From Sphingomonas sp. PP-CE-3A-406 (lineage in GTDB: Bacteria; Pseudomonadota; Alphaproteobacteria; Sphingomonadales; Sphingomonadaceae), in assembly GCF_003688625.1 (NCBI RefSeq), contig NZ_RCWY01000002.1, positions 310,001 to 374,000 on the forward strand: a stretch of 64,000 bases of DNA. Direction: 5' to 3'. Below the pieces are notes generated by a model, which was not told the origin of the DNA, ran no database searches, and saw only the letters and a program-made list of their open reading frames with translations. The translations under genes were made by a program, and so were the position numbers. Below, in pieces: positions 8,188-18,806 of this stretch (its first letter is position 1; the number at the start of each line of letters is the position of its first letter).

Positions 8188-8514
8188 TCAGTTCCCCAGC
8201 GGAACGATAACCTCGTCCGGATGCGCGACGTTCAGTTCCTTGCGGACCATCTCGTCGACCATATCCGGGTTCGCATGATCCGGGTTCAGCAACGCCACCC
8301 GGTTCTTCAAGACCTCGCGCTTGCGATCGAGCGCGGCGTAATCCTGTTCACGCTTCGCAAGCTGGCGCTTGTAATCGCCATACGCGAACATCCCGTTCGG
8401 CCCGAGCACGGCATACGCGCCGAAGAACGCCATCAGCGTCAGCCCCAGCGCCGGCCACGCGGCCTTGCGCATCGTCTTCCGCAACTTGCTGGTCTTCGTC
8501 GTCACGCGTGCCAT
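8188..8514 (-). CDS. ftsB: Septum formation initiator FtsB/DivIC
   Basis: A 108-residue single-pass membrane protein: short basic cytoplasmic N-terminus (KTSKLRKTMRK), one membrane helix (about residues 20-40), then a heptad-like coiled coil (YKRQLAKREQDYAALDRKRE) and a C-terminal segment with DMVDEMVRKELNVAHPDE. This is the FtsB/DivIC layout; the protein joins FtsL and FtsQ at the division site. The RKELN.. motif is conserved in alphaproteobacterial FtsB. It follows enolase on the same strand, the arrangement known from many Proteobacteria (eno-ftsB), here with a palindrome in between. Confidence 0.88.
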   Translation of the reverse strand: MARVTTKTSKLRKTMRKAAWPALGLTLMAFFGAYAVLGPNGMFAYGDYKRQLAKREQDYAALDRKREVLKNRVALLNPDHANPDMVDEMVRKELNVAHPDEVIVPLGN

Positions 8515-8590
8515 GTCGTCCTCCGGTACTCGCGCCCTGATCGGTCGATCACTCCGGACCGATCAGATACTAATACCCTCATACACCCAA

Positions 8591-8687
8591 CCGTCATTCC
8601 CGCGAAGGCGGGAACCCATATTGGCAGACCTGGCATCAGGAACACGGCCGTTCGAGAATATGGGTCCCCGCCTCCGCGGGGATGACA
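8591..8687. repeat. Dispersed palindrome, family B (copy 1)
   Basis: CCGTCATTCCCGCGAAGGCG...AACCCATA on the left and TATGGGTCCCCGCCTCCGCG...GGGATGAC on the right form an interrupted inverted repeat with about 40 bases of spacer. Other copies are at 12174 and 25849. It separates eno from ftsB. Confidence 0.85.
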
Positions 8688-8714
8688 AGAGTTGGATATC
8701 GAAAGGGCTTACCG

Positions 8715-10007
<1,293 letters not shown>

Positions 10008-10115
10008 CTACAAATCCCGGTGCCGGGTCGTTCGCGCCGCCTCTACCGTCTCACGCCATATCGGGCAATCGCGCGGACATCCGAGAATAGTGTCGTGCAA
10101 TCGCGCGGCGGTTCG

Positions 10116-10140
10116 GGAACCGTGCTCCAACGACGGTGTT
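10116..10140 (+). promoter_or_regulatory. EcfG-like promoter of the small-protein cluster (one mismatch)
   Basis: GGAAC (10116-10120), 16 bases, TGTT (10137-10140). One base differs from GGAAC-N16-CGTT. It ends 30 bases upstream of the ATG at 10171 and could drive the four-gene run to about 11.9 kb as part of the general stress response. Confidence 0.45.
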
Positions 10141-10170
10141 GAGGGCGTAACAATTCTGAAAGGGACCGTC

Positions 10171-10659
10171 ATGGCCGACACCAGCGTAAACGACACCGTC
10201 AACGACCTGAAAACGACCGCGAACGAGGTCGGGACCGAGCTCAGCAAGACGATCGATAACGGCGATGTCTCGGCCAAGGCCGGCGACGCCAAGCAGGCGA
10301 TCAAGGATGGCGCGAACAAGTACACCGCGCAGGCGACCGACAAGGTCCGCACCTTCGCCGAGGACGGCAAGGCACGTGCAAGCGGCGCCCTGGAGCAGGT
10401 CGCGCAGTTGCTGACCGACGCCGCCGGCCAGGTCGATGAGAAGCTCGGCTCGCAATATGGCGGCTATGCCCGCAGCGCGGCCGACAGCGTCTCGGGCTTT
10501 GCCGACCAGGTGAAGGCGAAGGACATCGACGAGCTGTTCGACGACGCGCGCGAGCTCGTGCGGAAGTCGCCCGCGATCGCGGTGGGTGCAGCAGCGGCCA
10601 TCGGCTTCGTCGTCGCGCGACTGGTGCAGTCGGGCGTCGATGCCAACTCGAAGGTCTGA
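10171..10659 (+). CDS. ElaB/DUF883-like membrane-tethered helical protein
   Basis: A 162-residue, Ala/Asp/Lys-rich protein, mostly amphipathic helix, with a single hydrophobic C-terminal segment (SPAIAVGAAAAIGFVVARLV, about residues 136-155). This helix-plus-tail-anchor architecture is that of YqjD/ElaB/DUF883 proteins, stress-induced inner-membrane proteins reported to bind ribosomes in E. coli. The match is by architecture, not by a diagnostic motif. ATG 10171 has GAAAGGGA upstream; earlier starts would add an unrelated sequence. It opens a tightly spaced group with the next two genes. Confidence 0.6.
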   Translation: MADTSVNDTVNDLKTTANEVGTELSKTIDNGDVSAKAGDAKQAIKDGANKYTAQATDKVRTFAEDGKARASGALEQVAQLLTDAAGQVDEKLGSQYGGYARSAADSVSGFADQVKAKDIDELFDDARELVRKSPAIAVGAAAAIGFVVARLVQSGVDANSKV

Positions 10660-10663
10660 CGTC

Positions 10664-11017
10664 TTGGTCGATCCACTGACGTTCGCGACCGGCGAGGACG
10701 AGAGCCTCGTGTCGATCGTCGGTCGCCTCGCGACCGAGACGAAGAGTCTCGCGACCGCGGAAGTCGCTGTCTACAAGGCGAAGTTCGGTGAGACCGCCAG
10801 TGCGTACAAGTCGGCCGCGATGTTCTTCGCGGTCGCCGGCGTACTGGCTCTCGCCGCGCTGATCGCACTGCTGGTCGGTGCGATCTTGACGGTGGCGACG
10901 CTGGTGGGGCCAGGATGGGCGACCGCCATCGTCGTGGTGGCCGTCCTCGCAGTGGCGGCGATCCTGGCGATGATCGGCAAGTCGAAGCTTCAGACGAAGA
11001 GCGAGCCCGTATCATGA
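10664..11017 (+). CDS. Phage-holin superfamily III-like membrane protein
   Basis: A 117-residue protein with an N-terminal amphipathic part (ESLVSIVGRLATETKSLATAE) and two membrane helices (about 46-70 and 75-97), ending KLQTKSEPVS. This is the layout of the putative Actinobacteriophage holin III / YqjE family, which in bacteria is chromosomal, not phage-borne. No ATG exists in the right place; TTG 10664, four bases after the upstream stop, is chosen, with GTG 10709 as an alternative. It overlaps the next gene by ATGA, so the three genes are surely co-transcribed. The role is probably in the envelope and is unproven. Confidence 0.65.
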   Translation: MVDPLTFATGEDESLVSIVGRLATETKSLATAEVAVYKAKFGETASAYKSAAMFFAVAGVLALAALIALLVGAILTVATLVGPGWATAIVVVAVLAVAAILAMIGKSKLQTKSEPVS

Positions 11018-11286
11018 CATCCGCCAAAGTCGCCGCCGCAGAGATCGAATCGGCCCTCGCCCGCCAGCGCGTCATGATGACGCTCGGGCAGTTGCAGGAC
11101 CGGCTCAATCCGCGGAAGCTCGCGCTGAACGCCAGCCGCGACGTCGCCGATGCCGGCACCGCCGCGCTCAGCGCCAGCGTCGAGACCGTGAAGCGCAATC
11201 CGGGACCGACCGCGGGATTTGCCGCGGTCGCCGGACTGTTCCTCGCGCGCCACCGGATCGTCGGACTCTTCCGCCGCGGGCGGTGA
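11014..11286 (+). CDS. DUF3618 domain protein
   Basis: A 90-residue protein starting inside the stop codon of the preceding gene (ATGA). The N-terminal motif IESALARQRVMMTLGQLQDRLNP is typical of DUF3618 (acidic/basic helix with a conserved RxxLxxTLxxLxxRLxP pattern). A weakly hydrophobic segment (PTAGFAAVAGLFLA) near the C-terminus suggests membrane contact. DUF3618 genes regularly follow DUF883/holin-III genes in alpha- and actinobacteria, so the trio probably works as one unit at the membrane. No enzymatic residues are visible. Confidence 0.65.
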   Translation: MTSAKVAAAEIESALARQRVMMTLGQLQDRLNPRKLALNASRDVADAGTAALSASVETVKRNPGPTAGFAAVAGLFLARHRIVGLFRRGR

Positions 11287-11388
11287 CCGCCCTGACCACG
11301 GTCACCGTATTGAATCTAGAAGTCCCGGCTCGCGTTGAACCCTCATTGCATTGAACGGCGAGCAGCTTGCCACCAGAAGGACAATTCC

Positions 11389-11868
11389 ATGACCGACGCA
11401 AAGACCACTGCAAACGAAGCCGCCCACGAGACCGAGAGCCGCCTGCGCGAAGGCCTCGACACCGTCCGCGAGACCGCCTCGAAGGTCTATCACGACGCCG
11501 GCGACAAGGCCTCCGAGGTTCTCGAAGTCTCGCGCGAGAAGACCAAGCGCGTCGTCAGCAACCTCGAATCCAACCCGCTCGGCATCCTCGTCGGCGGCCT
11601 AGCTGTCGGTGCATTAGCCGGCGCGTTGCTTCCGCGTTCCGCGCGTGAGAAGGAACTGCTCGCCCCCGTCGGCAAGCGCCTCAGCGAAACCCTTGTCGCA
11701 GCGACCGCGGCGGCAAAGGACGCCGGCCGCTCGGAACTTGGCGAACTCGGCCTAACCAAGGACAATGCACGCGATCAGGCCAAGGGCTTGCTCGAGGGTA
11801 TCGTCAAGGCGGTCACGACGGCCGGTACCGCAGGTGCGAAGGCGGTTTCGCAAAAGCCTACCGTCTAA
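11389..11868 (+). CDS. Helical stress-type protein with one membrane segment
   Basis: A 159-residue protein with an N-terminal helical, charged region (residues 1-60, ETESRLREGLDTVRETASK), a Gly/Ala-rich membrane helix (NPLGILVGGLAVGALAGALLP, about residues 62-81) and a second helical region. It is similar in style to the protein at 10171 and likely a diverged paralogue or partner. AGAAGGA precedes ATG 11389. A separate transcription unit is possible, since 102 bases lie between it and the DUF3618 gene. I do not recognise a named family with certainty. Confidence 0.6.
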   Translation: MTDAKTTANEAAHETESRLREGLDTVRETASKVYHDAGDKASEVLEVSREKTKRVVSNLESNPLGILVGGLAVGALAGALLPRSAREKELLAPVGKRLSETLVAATAAAKDAGRSELGELGLTKDNARDQAKGLLEGIVKAVTTAGTAGAKAVSQKPTV

Positions 11869-11932
11869 GGGTTCAAACCGCGGGTCGAACACGCTAGGGA
11901 GGCGGCAACCACCTCCCTAGGAAAGCAAGCGC

Positions 11933-12160
11933 ATGAGCAAGCTCCACCTCGTATTCGGCGGCCGCGTCAGCGACCCGCGCACCCTGGATTTCAACGATCT
12001 GAGCAAGATCGAGTTCGTCGGCGTATTCCCCGACTATGCCAGCGCCGAGAAGGCCTGGCGTGCTGCGGCGCAGCGTACCGTCGATGACGCCGAGATGAAG
12101 TTTGTGGTCGTGCACCTGCACCGGATGCTCGAACCTAACCTGGGCGCGACCGTAGCGTAA
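11933..12160 (+). CDS. DUF4170 domain protein
   Basis: A 75-residue protein, MSKLHLVFGGRVSDPRTLDF..., matching DUF4170 by its length, the opening LHLVFGGRV, the core FVGVFPDYASAEKAWRAAAQRTVDDAEMKF (shown in pieces in the family) and the C-terminal HLHRMLEP. The family occurs almost only in alphaproteobacteria and has no assigned function. AGGAAAG is well placed before the ATG. No signal peptide or membrane helix is present, so it is cytoplasmic. Confidence 0.8.
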   Translation: MSKLHLVFGGRVSDPRTLDFNDLSKIEFVGVFPDYASAEKAWRAAAQRTVDDAEMKFVVVHLHRMLEPNLGATVA

Positions 12161-12173
12161 CGGCCGCCACCTA

Positions 12174-12270
12174 CCGTCATTCCCGCGAAGGCGGGAACCC
12201 ATACCGGCTACCGTAGCGATCTGATCGCAACGACATAGGCTATGGATCCCCGCCTTCGCGGGGATGACGG
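12174..12270. repeat. Dispersed palindrome, family B (copy 2)
   Basis: CCGTCATTCCCGCGAAGGCG...AACCCATA mirrored by TATGGATCCCCGCCTTCGCG...GGATGACGG. It begins 13 bases after the DUF4170 stop. Confidence 0.85.
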
Positions 12271-12631
12271 TTTTGGCAAGGCCGATCTGACGATCAATTT
12301 CGCATGAAACGGCGCCCCCCGCCCCTCTCCCGTTCGGGAAGGGAGAGACGCCAAAGGCGGCGATGGGTGAGGGCACGCCAAGCAGGACTACGGCAACGTG
12401 CTCCCGCGGCCTCGCCAGTTCGCGGCTTGGAGCATTAGCCCTTTCCCCCACCCCCGTTCGTGCTGAGTAGAGACCGAATAGCTCCGCAAGGAGCGTATCG
12501 AGGGCTCGTATCGAAGCACAGGCCCAGCGCGCCAACCCATCCTTCGATACGCCGCTTCGACAAGCTCAGCAGCTACTCAGGACGAACGGGGTTTGCGTGG
12601 ATCGAGTGGCGGTAGTTAGGAGCCGGCAGGC
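12271..12631. repeat. Gene-free stretch with a further palindrome (family H, copy 1)
   Basis: From 12307 there is a short GC hairpin (CCCCTCTCCCGTTCGGGAAG...). From about 12452 to 12592 a different, longer palindrome runs from CCCCCGTTCGTGCTGAGTAG to CTACTCAGGACGAACGGGG with CGTATCGA-type inner arms. A relative lies at 35923-35999. I see no coding sequence in this stretch. Confidence 0.7.
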
Positions 12632-13282
12632 TCAAGCCGCCCGGTAATGCCAGAGCAACAACGGCCGAGCCAGCACCAGCCCCGCCAAGAACCCACCGAT
12701 ATGCGCGCCAATGGCGATCGGCCCACTAGCACCAACCGAAGCCCCAAACCCGGCCAGCCCCATCAGCAGCTGGATCCCGATCCACGCCGCAGCCAGCCAC
12801 ACAACATGCACGACCCCAGCCGGTACAGGCCCGATCGCCTGCGCCCGCCGTTCGCCATACAGCAGCGCGTAAGCCCCAACGACGGCGGAAATGGCCCCGG
12901 AAGCGCCAATCATCGGCGCAGTGGAGTCAGGCCCGAACGCCCAATGCCCCGCCGCCGCCGCATACGCGCCCAGCACGTACAGAACGACCAACCCGGCCGT
13001 CCCCAGCGCCTTCTCGACGAACTGCCCGCAATACACCAGCATCACGAGGTTCAGCGCGATGTGCGCCCAGCCGCCATGGATCAACGTCGCGGTCAGCGGC
13101 GTCGCCCAGGACGGCACGACAAACATATGCTCGCTCGGAATACCGAGATCGGTCATCCGCAAAGGGATGAACCCGGCGTTCACCGCCCAATAGCCAAGCG
13201 ACCCGCTCAGGACCAAAAATCCCGAGACGATGACCGTCACGATCGTGATGATCGCCGTCGCCCGCGTCTCGAAGAATTGCAT
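12632..13282 (-). CDS. Rhomboid family intramembrane serine protease
   Basis: A 216-residue polytopic membrane protein. Rhomboid signatures are all present: HGGWAHIALNL (His69, Asn78) in the second helix, GASGAIS with catalytic Ser128, and GAHIGGFLAGL with catalytic His194. These enzymes cut transmembrane segments of other membrane proteins. Six or so hydrophobic segments fit the basic bacterial form. It lies six bases from greA on the same strand and may be co-transcribed with it. Natural substrates are unknown. Confidence 0.92.
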   Translation of the reverse strand: MQFFETRATAIITIVTVIVSGFLVLSGSLGYWAVNAGFIPLRMTDLGIPSEHMFVVPSWATPLTATLIHGGWAHIALNLVMLVYCGQFVEKALGTAGLVVLYVLGAYAAAAGHWAFGPDSTAPMIGASGAISAVVGAYALLYGERRAQAIGPVPAGVVHVVWLAAAWIGIQLLMGLAGFGASVGASGPIAIGAHIGGFLAGLVLARPLLLWHYRAA

Positions 13283-13287
13283 AAGGC

Positions 13288-13764
13288 TCAGATGAACTCG
13301 ATCTTGGAGACGACGTAGTACCGCTCGCCGGCCGGCACCGTAACCTCGACCTCTTCGTCGAGCTTGCGCCCGATCAGCCCGCGCCCCAGCGGCGAATTGT
13401 ACGAAATGCGCCCGGTCTTCGCGTTAGCCTCGGTCTGGCCGACGATCTGATACTTCACCGGCTTGTCGTTCTCGTCGAGCAACGTCACCGTCGCGCCGAA
13501 CACGACCTTGTCGCCCGACAGGTCCTTCGGGTCGATGATCTGCGCGCGCGACAGCTTGTCCTCGATGTCGGAGATCGATGCCTCGACCTGGCCCTGGCGC
13601 TCCTTCGCGGCATGATATTCCGCGTTCTCGCTCAGGTCGCCGTGTGCGCGCGCCTCTTCGATCGCGTCGACGATCGTCGGACGTTCGGCTTTCAGGCGCT
13701 TCAGATCCGCGCTCAGCGTCTCATAGCCTTCCTGCAGCATCGGCATCTTTTCGACGGTCGCCAT
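13288..13764 (-). CDS. greA: Transcription elongation factor GreA
   Basis: A 158-residue protein with the GreA plan: N-terminal coiled coil ([22 protein letters not shown] in pieces, then [21 protein letters not shown] with the acidic tip residues D and E), and a C-terminal FKBP-like domain ([22 protein letters not shown]). It rescues backtracked RNA polymerase by stimulating transcript cleavage. ATG 13764 ([10 protein letters not shown]) is chosen over an adjacent ATG at 13767 and a longer form. It lies downstream of carB on the same strand, a linkage seen in many alphaproteobacteria. Confidence 0.95.
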   Translation of the reverse strand: MATVEKMPMLQEGYETLSADLKRLKAERPTIVDAIEEARAHGDLSENAEYHAAKERQGQVEASISDIEDKLSRAQIIDPKDLSGDKVVFGATVTLLDENDKPVKYQIVGQTEANAKTGRISYNSPLGRGLIGRKLDEEVEVTVPAGERYYVVSKIEFI

Positions 13765-13839
13765 CATCTCGTCCCCAAATCCATTTCCCCGCGCGAGGCC
13801 CTGTACCAGCCCCGCCCACACATCATTCTCATGTCGGGA

Positions 13840-16800
13840 TCAGTCGTGCGACTGCGAATAATAGGATTGCAGCGGCCGTACTTCAAGGCTGTGCGTCGAA
13901 AGCTTGGCGATCGCCTTCGCCGCCTCGAGCGAAGCGGGCGCGGTCGTGAAGTACGGAATACGCTGGCCAAGCGCGGAAGCGCGGATCGGCTGCGAGTCCT
14001 TCAGGCTCTGCCACCCCTCGGTGGTGTTGAAGATCAGCGCGATGTCGCCGTCCTTGATCCGGTCGACGATATGCGGCCGGCCTTGCGCCACCTTGTTGAC
14101 CTTCTCGACCGGCAAGCCGGCAAGTGCGAGATGATCCGCGGTGCCACCGGTCGCGACGATCGAGAAGCCCGTATCGACCAACGCCTTCACCGCCTCGACG
14201 ATCATCGCCTTGTCGCCGTCCTTCACGCTGACGAAGACATTGCCCTTGGTCGGCAGGATCGTCCCCGCGCCAAGCTGAGCCTTCGCAAACGCGATCGTGA
14301 AATCGGGATCGATTCCCATGACTTCGCCGGTCGACTTCATTTCCGGTGACAGCACCGGATCGACACCTGGGAACTTGTTGAAGGGGAACACCGCCTCCTT
14401 CACCGCATAATAGTCGATATGCCGGTCGATTTTCGGGAGGTTGACCAGCTTCTCGCCCGCCATCACGCGTGCGGCGATCTTGGCGATCGGCGCGCCGATC
14501 GCCTTGGCGACGAACGGCACGGTGCGCGACGCGCGCGGGTTGACTTCGATGAGATAGACCAGCCCGTCCTTCACCGCGAACTGGATGTTCATCAGCCCGA
14601 CCACCGACAAGGCATGCGCAAGCGCCACCGTCTGCCGCTCGATCTCGGCGACGATCTCAGCCGACAGCGAATATGGCGGGATCGAGCACGCAGAGTCGCC
14701 CGAATGGACGCCCGCCTCCTCGATATGCTGCAACACGCCCGCGACCACCACGTCGGTGCCGTCGCAGATCGCGTCGACATCGACCTCGATCGCATCGCGC
14801 AGATACTGGTCGATCAACACCGGCGAGTCGCCCGACACCTGCACCGCGGTCGCGATGTAATGCTCGAGCTGCCCGATCGTGTCGACGATCTCCATCGCCC
14901 GTCCGCCCAGCACATACGAAGGCCGCATCAGCACGGGATAGCCGATCCGCTCAGCCGCCGCGACCGCCTCGTCCCGGCTCCGCGCCAGACCATTGGCCGG
15001 CTGAAGCAACCCGAGCTTGGTGATCAGCGCCGCGAACCGCTCACGGTCCTCCGCCAGATCGATCGCGTCCGGCGTCGTCCCGAGGATCGGAATGCCCGCA
15101 GCCTCGAGCGCCCGCGCCAAGTTCAGCGGCGTCTGCCCGCCGAACTGCACGATCACGCCCACCAGCGTGCCGTTCTGCTGCTCGACATGCAGGATCTCCA
15201 GCACGTCCTCGGCGGTCAGCGGCTCGAAATACAGCCGGTCCGACGTATCGTAGTCGGTCGACACCGTCTCCGGGTTGCAGTTGACCATGATCGTCTCATA
15301 GCCCGCATCCGCCAGCGCGAAGCACGCATGGCAGCAGCAGTAATCGAACTCGATCCCCTGCCCGATCCGGTTCGGCCCGCCGCCGAGAATCACGATCTTC
15401 TTGCGGTCGGTCGGCTCGGACTCGTTCTCGGGCTCGCCAAAGCTCGGCGCCTCGTAAGTCGAATACATATACGGCGTCTTCGCATCGAATTCCGCCGCGC
15501 ACGTATCGATCCGCTTGAACACCGGCCGCACGCCGAGCTTCAGGCGATGCTGGCGCACCTCCTCCTCCGTCACGCCGCCGGTCATTGCCTTGACGACCTC
15601 GTGGATCAGCCCCGAGCCACGCGCGATCCCGCGGTTCATCCCGCGCAGGTTGGCGGATTGCAGCGCCAGCCACGCGAGCCGCTTGTCGCTGAACCCCATG
15701 CTCTTCAGGCGGCGCATACCGGGCGCGTCGATCGGCAGGCCGTCCTTCATCACCTCGGCCTCGGCCGCGATGATCTCGGCGATCCGCTCCAGGAACCACG
15801 GATCATACTTGGCGATCGCATGCACCTCAGCGACCGTGAAACCCTCGCGCAAAGCCTGAGCCGCCACCAGCAATCGGTCCGGCGTCGCGACGGCCAGCGC
15901 CGCCTCGATCTCCGCCCGTGGCGCGCCGACCAGATGATCGACCTGGTTGAACCCCGACAAGCCTGTCTCGAGCCCACGCAATGCCTTCTGCATCGACTCG
16001 TGGATGTTGCGACCGATCGCCATCACCTCGCCGACCGACTTCATCGCGGTGCCGAGCGTGTTCGACGCGCCCTTGAACTTCTCGAACGCGAACCGCGGGA
16101 TCTTGGTCACGACATAATCGATCGTTGGCTCGAACGCGGCGGGCGTTGCCCCTGTAATATCGTTCTCGATCTCGTCGAGCGTGTAACCGACCGCCAGCTT
16201 CGCCGCGACCTTCGCGATCGGGAAGCCAGTCGCCTTCGATGCCAGCGCCGACGAGCGCGAGACACGCGGGTTCATCTCGATGACGACCAGCCGGCCGTCC
16301 TTCGGATTCACCGCGAACTGGACGTTCGAACCGCCTGTTTCGACACCGATTTCGCGCAACACCGCGATCGATGCGTTGCGCATGATCTGGTATTCCTTGT
16401 CGGTCAGCGTCAGCGCCGGCGCGACCGTGATCGAGTCGCCGGTGTGGACGCCCATCGGATCGACGTTCTCGATCGAGCAGATGATGATCGCGTTGTCGTT
16501 GCGATCGCGCACCACCTCCATCTCGTATTCTTTCCAGCCGAGCAGCGATTCCTCGATCAGCACCTCAGTGGTCGGCGACAGATCGAGCCCGTTGCGGACG
16601 ATCGCGATGAATTCCTCGCGGTTGTACGCGATGCCGCCGCCCGAGCCGCCCATCGTGAAGCTCGGCCGGATGATCGACGGAAGCCCCGTCTTCTCAAGGC
16701 CTTCCAAGGCTTCTTCGACAGTATGTGCGATCGCCGAGCGCGCGCTTTCCAGCCCGATGCGGTCCATCGCGTCGCGGAATTTCAGCCGGTCCTCCGCCAT

Positions 16801-17172
16801 GTCGATCGCGTCGGCATCCGCGCCGATCATCGTCACGCCGAACTTCTCCAGCGTCCCATCATGGAATAGCGCCAACGCCGTATTCAGTGCGGTCTGCCCG
16901 CCCATCGTCGGCAGGATCGCGTCCGGGCGTTCCTTCTCGATGATCTTGGCGACGATCGCGGGCGTGATCGGCTCGACATAGGTCGCGTCGGCCAGTTCGG
17001 GATCGGTCATGATCGTGGCGGGGTTCGAATTGACGAGGACGATACGATAGCCCTCCTCCTTCAACGCCTTGATCGCCTGCGTGCCCGAATAATCGAACTC
17101 GCACGCCTGGCCGATGACGATAGGTCCTGCGCCGATGACGAGGATCGAGGAGATGTCGGTGCGTTTTGGCAT
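13840..17172 (-). CDS. carB: Carbamoyl-phosphate synthase large subunit
   Basis: A 1110-residue enzyme, full length. Two tandem ATP-grasp halves are visible ([20 protein letters not shown] at the start and [20 protein letters not shown] at about residue 590), each with its ATP/metal region ([19 protein letters not shown] and [19 protein letters not shown]). The C-terminal MGS-like regulatory domain is about 960-1090 ([29 protein letters not shown]). It makes carbamoyl phosphate for arginine and pyrimidines with CarA. The start codon overlaps the stop of a small ORF (TAATG), so its translation is probably coupled to that ORF and, through it, to carA. Confidence 0.97.
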   Translation of the reverse strand: MPKRTDISSILVIGAGPIVIGQACEFDYSGTQAIKALKEEGYRIVLVNSNPATIMTDPELADATYVEPITPAIVAKIIEKERPDAILPTMGGQTALNTALALFHDGTLEKFGVTMIGADADAIDMAEDRLKFRDAMDRIGLESARSAIAHTVEEALEGLEKTGLPSIIRPSFTMGGSGGGIAYNREEFIAIVRNGLDLSPTTEVLIEESLLGWKEYEMEVVRDRNDNAIIICSIENVDPMGVHTGDSITVAPALTLTDKEYQIMRNASIAVLREIGVETGGSNVQFAVNPKDGRLVVIEMNPRVSRSSALASKATGFPIAKVAAKLAVGYTLDEIENDITGATPAAFEPTIDYVVTKIPRFAFEKFKGASNTLGTAMKSVGEVMAIGRNIHESMQKALRGLETGLSGFNQVDHLVGAPRAEIEAALAVATPDRLLVAAQALREGFTVAEVHAIAKYDPWFLERIAEIIAAEAEVMKDGLPIDAPGMRRLKSMGFSDKRLAWLALQSANLRGMNRGIARGSGLIHEVVKAMTGGVTEEEVRQHRLKLGVRPVFKRIDTCAAEFDAKTPYMYSTYEAPSFGEPENESEPTDRKKIVILGGGPNRIGQGIEFDYCCCHACFALADAGYETIMVNCNPETVSTDYDTSDRLYFEPLTAEDVLEILHVEQQNGTLVGVIVQFGGQTPLNLARALEAAGIPILGTTPDAIDLAEDRERFAALITKLGLLQPANGLARSRDEAVAAAERIGYPVLMRPSYVLGGRAMEIVDTIGQLEHYIATAVQVSGDSPVLIDQYLRDAIEVDVDAICDGTDVVVAGVLQHIEEAGVHSGDSACSIPPYSLSAEIVAEIERQTVALAHALSVVGLMNIQFAVKDGLVYLIEVNPRASRTVPFVAKAIGAPIAKIAARVMAGEKLVNLPKIDRHIDYYAVKEAVFPFNKFPGVDPVLSPEMKSTGEVMGIDPDFTIAFAKAQLGAGTILPTKGNVFVSVKDGDKAMIVEAVKALVDTGFSIVATGGTADHLALAGLPVEKVNKVAQGRPHIVDRIKDGDIALIFNTTEGWQSLKDSQPIRASALGQRIPYFTTAPASLEAAKAIAKLSTHSLEVRPLQSYYSQSHD

Positions 17173-17462
17173 TATTTCTTTTTGCTCTCGGGGAGGGCTT
17201 CGTTTCCAACGAAACCTAGGTTCATTGGAACGCTAGATTTCCGTAGCTGTGCGAGAAGACACTCGATCTTTCCGTACTTTGCGCTTGCCGGGGGTCTGAA
17301 GCGAAATTCATCGCTGCCGACGTACCTTAGCCACTTTTTGGGTGTGTGGCATTTGGCTGACATCGCATCGAGCAAGGTTTGGTTTGGATGCGTTGTTTCC
17401 GGCGTGCCTGACGTAGCAACCTGCATCGCAATGACGAGCGCCAGCAGCATCTCATTTATCAC
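17172..17462 (-). CDS. Small predicted secreted protein wedged between carA and carB
   Basis: A 96-residue frame that overlaps carA by 11 bases at its start and carB by TAATG at its end. GTG 17462 gives [22 protein letters not shown] 17450, just after the carA stop, is the more natural start for a signal peptide ([16 protein letters not shown]). The mature part has two cysteines ([16 protein letters not shown]) and ends in Lys. Base composition is less GC-rich than carA or carB. I do not recognise a family. Overlap on both sides implies translation coupled with the car genes; a pyrimidine or arginine link is only guilt by position. Confidence 0.6.
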   Translation of the reverse strand: MINEMLLALVIAMQVATSGTPETTHPNQTLLDAMSAKCHTPKKWLRYVGSDEFRFRPPASAKYGKIECLLAQLRKSSVPMNLGFVGNEALPESKKK

Positions 17463-18666
17463 TCAGCGATGAGACGAACCGCTCGAACAGGTACAAGCTG
17501 TCCTGCGGCCCCGGGCTCGCTTCCGGATGATACTGCACGGAGAACGCCGGCTTGTCGGTCAGCTCCAGCCCTGCATTCGACCCGTCGAACAGCGACACAT
17601 GCGTCTCGCGGACGTTTGCCGGCAGGCTTTCCCGCTCGACCGCGAAGCCGTGGTTCATGCTGGTGATCTCGACCGCGCCGTCGGACAGGCGCTTGACCGG
17701 GTGGTTGGCGCCGCGGTGGCCCTGGAACATCTTGGTCGTGGTCGCGCCGACCGCGAGGCCGAGCAACTGGTGGCCGAGGCAAATGCCGAACAGCGGCTTG
17801 CCCGTCTCCAGCAGCTGGCGGATCACCGGCACGGCGTATTCGGCGGTCGCCGCGGGATCGCCGGGACCGTTCGACAGAAAAATGCCATCGGGCTTGAGCG
17901 CCATAACTTCGTCGAACGTCGCGGTCGCACTTACGACCGATACTTGAGCCCCAGCCTCAACAAGGTTGCGGAAGATATTGCGTTTGCTGCCATAATCGAT
18001 TGCAACGACATGCGGGCGCAAACCGTCCTTGGTGACACCTTCATAACCTTTGGCCGGCGCATCATACCCAAGGCCCAGCTTCCAGACACCGCCCGGAGCA
18101 TCCTCACCCCAGCCATAATGCATCTCGGTCGACACGTCCTTGGCGAGGTCCATGCCCTCCAGCCCCGGCCACGAACGCGCCATCGCCAGCAACGCCGCCA
18201 CGTCGAACTCGCCGCTAGCCGAATGCGCGATCACGCCATTAGGCGCCCCCACCGCCCGGATCCGCCGCGTCAGCGCACGCGTGTCGACGCCCGACAGGCC
18301 GATCCGTGCATGCCGCTTCATCCAGCCATCCAGCCCCTCGACCGCGCGGAAGCTCGACGGCTGCGTCACGTCCTCGCGCACGATAATGCCGAGCGCGTGC
18401 GGGTCGTCCGCCTCGACGTCGTCGGGGTTCGCGCCGACATTGCCGATGTGCGGAAACGTGAAGCAGATCATCTGCCCGGCGAAGGACGGGTCGGTCAGCA
18501 CCTCCTGATAGCCGGTCATCGCGGTGTGGAAGCACACTTCGCCGACCGCACTGCCCTCTGCGCCGAACCCGCGACCCCAGATCACGTCGCCATTGGCGAG
18601 GACCAACACGCCGGTGGCGCCAGCAGGCATTGCCAAAGACATGGGTGTAGGATTGGTGTCGGCCAT
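17452..18666 (-). CDS. carA: Carbamoyl-phosphate synthase small subunit
   Basis: A 404-residue glutaminase subunit. The N-terminal domain has the CarA signature (GEVCFHTAMTGYQEVLTDPS, FTFPHIGNVG). The class I glutamine amidotransferase domain has FGICLGHQ with the nucleophile Cys about 296, and YHPEASPGP with His about 380 and Glu about 382. It hydrolyses glutamine and channels ammonia to CarB. ATG 18666 (MADTNPTP) is taken; an in-frame GTG at 18678 has a purine-rich sequence directly upstream and is possible. It is first in the carA-ORF-carB unit and is divergent from yqeY. Confidence 0.95.
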   Translation of the reverse strand: MADTNPTPMSLAMPAGATGVLVLANGDVIWGRGFGAEGSAVGEVCFHTAMTGYQEVLTDPSFAGQMICFTFPHIGNVGANPDDVEADDPHALGIIVREDVTQPSSFRAVEGLDGWMKRHARIGLSGVDTRALTRRIRAVGAPNGVIAHSASGEFDVAALLAMARSWPGLEGMDLAKDVSTEMHYGWGEDAPGGVWKLGLGYDAPAKGYEGVTKDGLRPHVVAIDYGSKRNIFRNLVEAGAQVSVVSATATFDEVMALKPDGIFLSNGPGDPAATAEYAVPVIRQLLETGKPLFGICLGHQLLGLAVGATTTKMFQGHRGANHPVKRLSDGAVEITSMNHGFAVERESLPANVRETHVSLFDGSNAGLELTDKPAFSVQYHPEASPGPQDSLYLFERFVSSLSDK

Positions 18667-18806
18667 CAGGCTGGGCACTCTCTTTACGTTGACGATGTCG
18701 CTAAGTGGTGTCCGCTAAGGCCGGCGTGCCGCAGCGTCAATCTGTTAAACGGACGGCGGACGCGCTATCCCGTCGGGCTATCCCGAACCGCCTGAAAGAC
18801 CAGTAC

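Noticed and set aside
10664..11017. Holin-family protein as sign of a prophage
   Set aside because: No phage structural, lysis or integrase genes nearby; this holin-III-like family is commonly chromosomal and sits with DUF883/DUF3618 genes.
14419..16869. Very long open frame on the plus strand opposite carB
   Set aside because: Codon-position shadow in GC-rich DNA. The product is rich in Arg/His/Asp without family motifs, while carB on the other strand has full, well-known motifs.
17930..18080. Slightly lower GC inside carA considered as recombinant patch
   Set aside because: The shift is short and mild and the protein motifs are normal; not enough to claim transfer.
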